In this document: positions 57,534 through 64,000 of the stretch, piece by piece
Layout: each line of letters begins with the position of its first letter
Position numbering within the stretch: the stretch's first letter is position 1
From: Lineus longissimus
Taxonomy: Eukaryota > Nemertea > Pilidiophora > Heteronemertea > Lineidae
Length of the DNA: 64,000 nucleotides
Direction: 5' to 3'
Assembly: GCF_910592395.1 (NCBI RefSeq)
Contig: NC_088314.1
Location: 12,278,001 to 12,342,000 of the forward strand
Position numbers and translations under genes: made by a program
Notes under the pieces: model-generated
What the model was told of the DNA's origin: nothing
Databases searched by the model: none
The model's input: only the letters and a program-made list of their open reading frames with translations

Positions 57534-57985
57534 CCCTATAACACCTGGAGGCGCCCTATGACGCCCGCACACCCATATTCAAATTTCGCGCGCTTAGCTA
57601 TCGATCTCCTTCAGAGCGCCGCCTATAATTAATCTATGAAACTTAAGCTTTCAAATGCCCGGATGAACAATGGTGGTTGCTGTAGAAGTTTTTGAGATAT
57701 TTGACGATTAAGTTTTTGTTTCTCTTCAAGCCAGTAAATTCAGGTTGGACATTTGAATTGCTGAAATGGATCGTTTGTTTGATTCCGATTTGGATGTACC
57801 CTATCTAATAGGGAATTTCATCTTCTTTTAAATAAACGGGACTGATAATACATTATTTGGAAGTTCACCTATGTCATTTTGTAAAAAACTGGACCCATCG
57901 CAAAAAATTTTATTTCCAGGTAAAATCACGTCGGGGCCCAGGGGAATAAGCACTTGCGCTGGCAGTGGCTCTAGGTGTTATGGGG
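57534..57985. mobile_element. piggyBac-like MITE, 452 bp
   Basis: TIRs CCCTATAACACCT (left) and AGGTGTTATGGGG (right), flanked by TTAA at 57530-57533 and 57986-57989. CCC-starting termini with TTAA duplications are typical of piggyBac. There is no coding capacity. Confidence 0.85.
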
Positions 57986-58263
57986 TTAAGTTTGCTCTTG
58001 GATAATTAAAAGAGTACGTATAACATCTTATTTTCGTGTGGATGTTCTTCCCTGTTTGATCCCGGAGTTAGTCGCCAAGACTGAAACCCCGAGGAGATCA
58101 GTAATGGAGCCCCCCTCCCCGATAACACTGGTGGAGATTTCAGAGGTTAGGGGAAAGACGGAAGCACGATGAGAACTCCTTTGAATGTTTGGGTTGGGCG
58201 TACGAACTCGGAACACTAAACAACAAGATTTCGCTGCAGTTTCGACAATAATAAGCCCAACCA

Positions 58264-59400
58264 TGTCTACTTCGGCCGAAGCAGCAGAGCGAGCTGAGCG
58301 GTTAATTGGAAAATTGGAAGAACTTCGAGTGGCTTCGGAATTGCTTTTGACAAATACCGTGACTCCGCCGAAGCTCAATCTCGCGATGTCGCAAATTCAA
58401 TTGAAGGAATTTAGAATGATCTCACAAAGTTCGAACCAGGAAGTGCCTACAACGACCATAATAAGAAACTTCTCGAAGATGTTGAAATGCGATGTGGCAA
58501 ACTTTCGGGTGATCTTACGACCCACACAAAAGGGAGTAAGGATACCGGTACCCTTTTCAAACTTAAAGGACTGACATCACTAAAGCCTTACCATTTTAAC
58601 GGTACAGGCGATGCCACTGCTTGGATAGAAAACTTCTAGCATTTCACGACGCTGCTCAGTTGGACTGACAAAGAACAGGTAACTGGTTTTCCACTGTTTT
58701 TACGAGCAGTAGCACTCTCATGGTACCAAGGCCTCCCTAAGGACAAAAAGGACACATGGGCACACCTCAAAGATGCATTTGCGATACGATACGAAGGGAA
58801 AGGACACAAATGGGTTAAGGCAAGAGAGTTGCAAAATAGGAAACTCCTCCCCGGCGAATAACTTGATAGTTACACGGACGATATCCGTAGGTGGAGTCGG
58901 GACCTAGACTTACCCGACCACATTCTGTTAGGTGCATATATCGAAGGACTACCACAGCAGATCCGGCAAATCGTGTGGCAGGGGATGCCCGAATCCTTCG
59001 AACAGGCTGAAAAAGCAGCCCAGAACGCCGTCAAGATGTTAAAATTGGAGGGAGCGAAAGGTAACAGCCTCGCCCATTTCGAAGCCGACCAGGTGTCCAA
59101 GTCGGTACAGGAAGGCATGGAAAAGATCGAACACCTCCTCTGCAGAATGTTGGAGGACAGACCTAATCAAGACAGAGGATGAAACAACACGCGGCCAGAT
59201 TACGTGCGACGCGATGCCCAAGGACGTTCTCAACGCGACAGTCGGGGGCACATCATGTGTCATGGGTGTGGTTTTGCTGGACATGTCATTGGTGAATGTA
59301 GGCTGAAAAATGTCCAATGTCATCAGTGTTGTCAGTGGGGACATGTTTGATCACGGTGTCCTCAGCTGGACAGGCCCAGTGATTCCAGGCCGAACGAGCA
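58264..59400 (+). pseudogene. Ty3/Gypsy gag, broken
   Basis: Opens at ATG 58264 (MSTSAEAAERAERLIGKLEE). After a frame change near 58560 the retrotransposon gag domain reads LKPYHFNGTGDATAWIENF, then AVALSWYQGLPKDKKDTWAH and GAYIEGLPQQIRQIVWQGMP, with stops near 58638 and 58860. Two CCHC zinc knuckles follow (CHGCGFAGHVIGEC about 59251-59292; CHQCCQWGHV with a TGA inside it). It is inactive. Confidence 0.88.
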
Positions 59401-59799
59401 GAGAGCCGGCAATGAGAGCCAGCAGCATGCACAATAGAATTTAGGTCGGCAGAAAAGGCAAAAACTGTCGAAACCAGCAACGCCCCCAGATGTATCAGAA
59501 CAAGGACAATGTAAGGCTTCTAGGACGTTACATAAGGCAACGTCGAATGTCGGACTGACAGGACAGCCAGTCACTCCCAATTTACGTGGAAACAAGTCTG
59601 ACATTCCCCACCACGACGACGTGAAAACCAGGAAAAACGAACGAAAGACGAGGAACCGTTCCAAGAAAGAAACTCCATCCGATTCGGGACTCAAAGACGA
59701 GAAAAGCTCACCAACAATCGCAAATCTAGATAGCAGAACAATTCCGGTGAAAATCAGGGACACCACTGTGGACACGCCTCTGGACTGATATTTTTCAAA

Positions 59800-61310
59800 C
59801 ATTTGCAAGGTTCATGCAATTTACAACCATCTCAGAGTACTTTGGGATGTGATATTACCTGTGCCAATGGGGAAAAAATAACCCCTTGGGGATCGGTAAA
59901 ATTGCAGATCTCCTTATAAGATAAAAACATCATCCAACAGGTAGAAATTCTGAAAGGTATCACTCAACCTTTAATTTTTGGAATGGACTTTTTGACTGCA
60001 AATGGCATTATTCTAAATTTGAAAAATAGCACCTTGCAAATGGATGACATTATCATACCGATAAACACTGATGCTAAATTTGTGGCAAGAGTACGATTAC
60101 TGTGTCAAAATACTGTCATTATACCACCTAGATCAGAAGCTATCATTCGAGTATTTACAGCTGGTAGAAATAAGGCTGAAGGACAAGCAGGTTTTTTAGA
60201 TCCTCATAACTTATTTTTTTTAGAAACATGGGCTGTTTGGAGCCCATAGCATTGGTATCATTAAACGCCGGGTATGTCCCATGAAAGTTTTAAATCCCTC
60301 AAATGCGCCAATTCGAGTATTCAAAGGGGCACATCTTGCTACCCTGTCTACGGTTGATCTTGATGCAAAAATACCAGATGAAGAGTTCATGTCTGTAGAT
60401 GATGAAGGCATTGGCAATGAACCAAATACACCATTGTTGTCACAATTAAAAGACTTGGTTGAAAAATCATCATTAACTGGTACTGAAAAAGATGAATTAG
60501 AAGCTTTGGTCTACCAATATTCGGACATTTTTGCTGAAAATATATTAGACTTAACCGAAGCAAAAGATTTCGAATGTGAAATTGAAATGAAGTCTGGAGA
60601 GATAGTCTGAAAACGCCCTTACAGGGTGCCTTATGCACTTCGTGACATTTTAGACAAGCAATTAGAAAAATTAGAAGCAGCTGGTATCATCGAACCCAGT
60701 ACGTCTAACTGGAGCTCACCTGCCTTACTAGTCCCTAAAGGAACTGGACATAGATTAATCGTGGATTTTAGAGCCGTTAACAAACTTGTAAAATGCCAAG
60801 TGCCAAAAAAGGCCCGTGAAAAACTTGCTTTTGTGACGAGCCATCCAGGTAAGCTCTGGCAGTTCTGCAGATTGCCGATGGGTGTCTCTGCGTCACCTCG
60901 ATTTTTCAGCATTTCATGCAGAGTACCATTCAGGGCGTTCCAAATACCATGGTTTACCTGGACGATATAATTTCGTTCGCTAGCTCATGGTCAGAGCATA
61001 AACAACATTTAGAACAACTTTTTATATGACTGCGAGCAGCCAATCTCAAATTAAAACCAAGTAAATGTAAATTTGCGAGAGATCAACTGAACTTTCTTGG
61101 CCATGTTTTGAACTCTGATGGGATTCGGGTAGATGACAACAAAATTAAGGCCGTGAGTGAATATCCAAGACCACAAAATATGATGCAAGTCCGTGCATTT
61201 TTGGGCCTAGCAAATTATTTTCGTAAAATGATCAAAAACTTTGCTGCCATGGCACTCCCGTTGAATCAGCTTACCAAGAAAAATGTGCGTGTTCCATTGG
61301 TCACCTGAGT
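59800..61310 (+). pseudogene. Ty3/Gypsy protease-reverse transcriptase, broken and deleted
   Basis: Protease-like sequence is recognisable by ITQPLIFGMDFLTANG near 59960-60005. The linker is split by frame changes near 60240 and a stop at 60608. Reverse transcriptase begins VPYALRDILDKQLEKLEAAG and IEPSTSNWSSPALLVPKG, VDFRAVNKLVK. It then lacks the next block (the conserved catalytic-Asp region), jumping to PKKAREKLAFVTSHPG and FCRLPMGVSASP. The YLDD active site is readable at about 60953-60964 in another frame. The thumb (FLGHVLNSDGIRVDDNKIKA) is intact. Confidence 0.88.
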
Positions 61311-62974
61311 GTGAGGTTGCATTTGAAAAGCTTAAACTTGCATTAACCACTGCTCCTGTCTTAGCGTATCCAGATTTTGCAAAGCCATTCTACCTGCATA
61401 CAGACGCATCAAATTTCAGTATGGGTTATTCGCTAGTACAGATTAATGACAGAGGGCAGGAGGTTGTGATTGGCTATGGTGGCAAAGCATTTGATTCAGC
61501 ACAACGGTCATATTCGGCTTCCGAACGAGAATGTCTCGCAATAGTATGTGGCATCCAGCATTTCAAATTCTTTCTTTACGGCAAGCCGTTTATCATCCAA
61601 AGTGACCATTCTTGTTTACAATGGCTTTTCAAACAACAAAGCGATGGTGTTCTTACAGGAAGATTGGCTAGGTGGAGTTTGATTTTGCAAAGTTATCAGT
61701 ATACTATTCAACACAAAAGCGGTGCAAAATGTGGTGATGCAGACGGCCTTTCCAGACGACTGTATCACAACACACTAAATACCATTAATTTTGAAAATTT
61801 AAACCTTTCTAAAGAGCAACGTAAAGACCCTGCGCTAAACAAAATCATTATTTATCTTGAGACCAAAGTGCTACCTGAAGAAAAATCAGCAGCACGCCGT
61901 TTATTGTTGCGAATTGAGCAATTTGTTCTGAGAGATGATGGATGTCTAGTGCACCTTACAACATTGAATCGGAAAGCTCATAAAGACATGTTTGTATGCC
62001 CAGTTATTCCTAGCCACCTGCGTGCAGAAATCTTACACGAACTACATGAAACAAGTTTCGGTGGGCACCAAGCAATTGAACGTACATATTTAAAGATAAA
62101 AGAACGGTTTTATTGGGATAATCAATACGTTGACGTTAAAGAATATGTCAAATCATGTGCAGACTGCCAAATCCGTCAAACAAACAAACCTGTCACTCGG
62201 GCACTTTTAAATCCATTACCAATTTCTCCGATAATGTCTGCTTGGAGTATTGACTTTGTGGGTCCATTACCTACCACGCCACGCAAAAATAAATATTTGG
62301 TCACTTTTATTGATAATTTCTCATCCTGGATGGAAGCATTTCCGATTAAAGATATGACTGCAAAGACAGCAGCTACTATCCTAGTGGACGAAATCTTCTG
62401 TCGTTTCGGAGCATTTTCTACAATTTTATTCGATAGAGGTACGCAATTTCTGTCACAACTGTTCAAAGAAACTGTACGCATGCTCGGAGCTCGGTCCTTA
62501 TTCACGACGGCTTACCATCCTGCTTGTAATGGCAAACTCGAGAGACATCACAAAAGTCTGGGACAGATCCTCTCCAAGATGGTCTCGGACAAGTCACAAA
62601 CGTCGTGGGATCTATTTGTGCCATCGGCTTTGTTTGCCCTTCGAACGTCAGTTGGCACGGTTTCAATGAGATTCTGCCCATACGATATCGTGTACGGCCG
62701 ACAGGCCCAGGTCCCCATCCAGAGAGCCTTAAATCCATTGAAGGAGACATTTACCACCTACGAGGATTACTATGGTAATCTGGTCGCAAAACTTGATCTC
62801 ATTCATGAAACTGTGAAGAAGAACCTGGAGGACAGTAAGCAAAAGATGCGTCACCAATACAATAAATCCTCTAAGGAAATTGACATCGAAGTCGGAGAGC
62901 GTGTATGGCTCTATCACCCAGTTTTGAAGGTTGGTCAATTGAAGAAACTGACGCAAAAACGGAATGGACCATAA
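61283..62974 (+). CDS. Ty3/Gypsy RNase H and integrase, long open frame
   Basis: 563 codons open in one frame. RNase H: FYLHTDASNFSMGYSLVQ, ASERECLAIVCGIQHFKFFL, IIQSDHSCLQWLF. Then the H2C2 zinc-binding domain of integrase (HETSFGGHQAIERTY ... CADCQIRQ). The integrase core has Asp in WSIDFVGPLP, Asp in ILFDRGTQF and Glu in NGKLERHHK, so the DDE triad is present. The frame runs 26 bases into the preceding one, consistent with an indel near 61290. It stops at 62972 after KKLTQKRNGP, inside the integrase C-terminal region. The strand and order match the gag and reverse transcriptase upstream. Confidence 0.92.
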   Translation: MCVFHWSPECEVAFEKLKLALTTAPVLAYPDFAKPFYLHTDASNFSMGYSLVQINDRGQEVVIGYGGKAFDSAQRSYSASERECLAIVCGIQHFKFFLYGKPFIIQSDHSCLQWLFKQQSDGVLTGRLARWSLILQSYQYTIQHKSGAKCGDADGLSRRLYHNTLNTINFENLNLSKEQRKDPALNKIIIYLETKVLPEEKSAARRLLLRIEQFVLRDDGCLVHLTTLNRKAHKDMFVCPVIPSHLRAEILHELHETSFGGHQAIERTYLKIKERFYWDNQYVDVKEYVKSCADCQIRQTNKPVTRALLNPLPISPIMSAWSIDFVGPLPTTPRKNKYLVTFIDNFSSWMEAFPIKDMTAKTAATILVDEIFCRFGAFSTILFDRGTQFLSQLFKETVRMLGARSLFTTAYHPACNGKLERHHKSLGQILSKMVSDKSQTSWDLFVPSALFALRTSVGTVSMRFCPYDIVYGRQAQVPIQRALNPLKETFTTYEDYYGNLVAKLDLIHETVKKNLEDSKQKMRHQYNKSSKEIDIEVGERVWLYHPVLKVGQLKKLTQKRNGP

Positions 62975-63481
62975 CGAGTCATCAGCAAGCGGGGAAATGT
63001 TAACTTCAAAATACGCACGGAGGATAACAAACCAGTAACGCAGTTTGTTCATGCCAATCGTCTCAGGCGAGTTTACGATCCCGATAGACGACCAAAGGAC
63101 CCACCTGTTCTACTTCCCCCGGCTGAAGGCAAGGAACCTGTCGTGTTGCAACCAGAGGAATTTCCAAATGACGCCTTTGAACGAGACGTACAAGTGCCGT
63201 TAGCACCACGAGGAGAGAAGAAGATTACACAGACACGGAGACAACGCAAAGTCCAGGAGGCCATAGGCCCTGGATCCCAGCCTCAGGCTGCAGATCAACC
63301 CGATGACATTTATTATGTAGATAAGATTGAAGGCCATAAAACGGTCAAAGGAAAACGATGGTTCAAAATTCGTTGGATCGGTTTCTCACAAACTACATGG
63401 GAACCTATCGAGAACATTTTGAATAAGAATTTAATCAAGCAATATGATGAACAGCAGAAGTTACGCAAACAGAACGAATAG
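62975..63481 (+). pseudogene. Integrase tail with chromodomain
   Basis: After the TAA the same protein continues (NFKIRTEDNKPVTQFVHANR, RLRRVYDPDRR), then a Pro/Arg-rich linker. A chromodomain spans about 63310-63450: YYVDKIEGHKTVKGKRWFKI, RWIGFSQTTWEPIENI, with the aromatic cage positions Y, W, W present. An integrase-terminal chromodomain defines chromoviruses within Ty3/Gypsy; the domain directs integration to marked chromatin. It ends at TAG 63479-63481. Confidence 0.9.
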
Positions 63482-64000
63482 GTTACTTCTCGAGTGTTTC
63501 CGTAGACATTTTAGACATTGTAAACTTTATCTCCAAATCTGAGCGATATATCATGCCTATGCCGCCTAGAAGTAAGATAGCCACGGCAAAAGGCACACCT
63601 TACAGTACTTGGCTTAGTTCCAACCGTTGTTTATAAACGGAAAAATAATGCATGGTGTTATTGCCGACAACACAAGCAGTCATTGCTACACCTGCATCTC
63701 TAACGTTTGTTTGTAAAACAAATGAAGGACGTCACCAGATGCACTACGTTTGATTAAAGGATTTTACGAGAATAGGAAGTAGATTTTGAAGGACAGTTAT
63801 TTTCTAGACATAAACGATTCTCCCTCATAACTACCACACGAGATTGGTCAGTGGTCAACTCCGCTGGAGTTTTAGTTTCCTTATTGATTAATGTCATTTT
63901 ACTTATCAAGGTACACAAGCTTGGTATTTTGGTCACTGCTCTTCAAGTGCCAAAGGCGAAGGCACTTCCGGTTAAGGTCATTAATTCCACTGATATTCTT
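63482..64000 (+). other. 3' flank of Ty3/Gypsy, possible LTR
   Basis: Non-coding. Position suggests 3' UTR and LTR, but no polypurine tract or matching 5' LTR upstream of 58264 could be identified by eye. Confidence 0.35.

Overview
This is a gene-poor, transposon-rich stretch of an animal nuclear genome, most likely a marine invertebrate. The evidence is spliced coding exons with GT-AG borders, an animal autophagy gene (ATG7), a DUF7869-type gene family that is common in marine invertebrates, chromodomain Ty3, BEL/Pao, Penelope-like, LINE, Tigger/pogo and TTAA-type DNA elements, and tandem-core elements that resemble the 'pearl'/HINE elements known from bivalves. The phylum cannot be fixed from the sequence alone; echinoderm, hemichordate and lophotrochozoan all remain possible.

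Left part (1-24.8 kb). A family-A tandem-monomer repeat opens the window. A decayed plus-strand copy of a DUF7869-like gene follows (2043-9647), broken by stops, frameshifts and inserted repeats. Inside it sit a 2.1 kb tandem-core element (family C) and more family A. A BEL/Pao gag-protease fragment (11.8-13.97 kb) comes next. On the minus strand at 15.4-20.6 kb lies an apparently intact five-exon DUF7869-like gene whose splice phases all join into a 679-residue protein; a 1.7 kb family-D element occupies its second intron.

Middle part (24.8-50.4 kb). Three minus-strand exons (24852-24936, 31707-31822, 50119-50426) encode consecutive parts of the E1-like enzyme ATG7, including the catalytic cysteine exon. 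The phases join exactly, so roughly 25 kb of the window is ATG7 intron. These introns hold a full-length Tigger/pogo element with TA duplications, two LINE 3' ends, a Penelope-like element split by a THAP-encoding TTAA element, a second family-D element, a 2.7 kb inverted-repeat element packed with CCAGCT/AGCTGG motifs, and a 784 bp TTAA inverted-repeat element carrying two divergent tRNA-like Pol III units. ATG7 exons on both flanks are missing here and probably lie outside the window.

Right part (50.4-64 kb). A second, nearly identical copy of the THAP/TTAA element (50861-52278) is followed by several family-A arrays, one of them complete at both ends (53.09-54.26 kb). Then come a 908 bp Penelope-type repeat cluster with hammerhead-like motifs and a 16 bp target duplication, a 157 bp tandem array, a piggyBac-like MITE, and a broken Ty3/Gypsy chromovirus (58.26-63.48 kb).

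The recurring theme is that several unrelated repeat families (A, C, D) share one architecture: a 5' short palindrome, a sequence tag, a tandem or diverged core with a simple repeat, and a 3' hairpin whose right arm is the exact reverse complement of the 5' tag.
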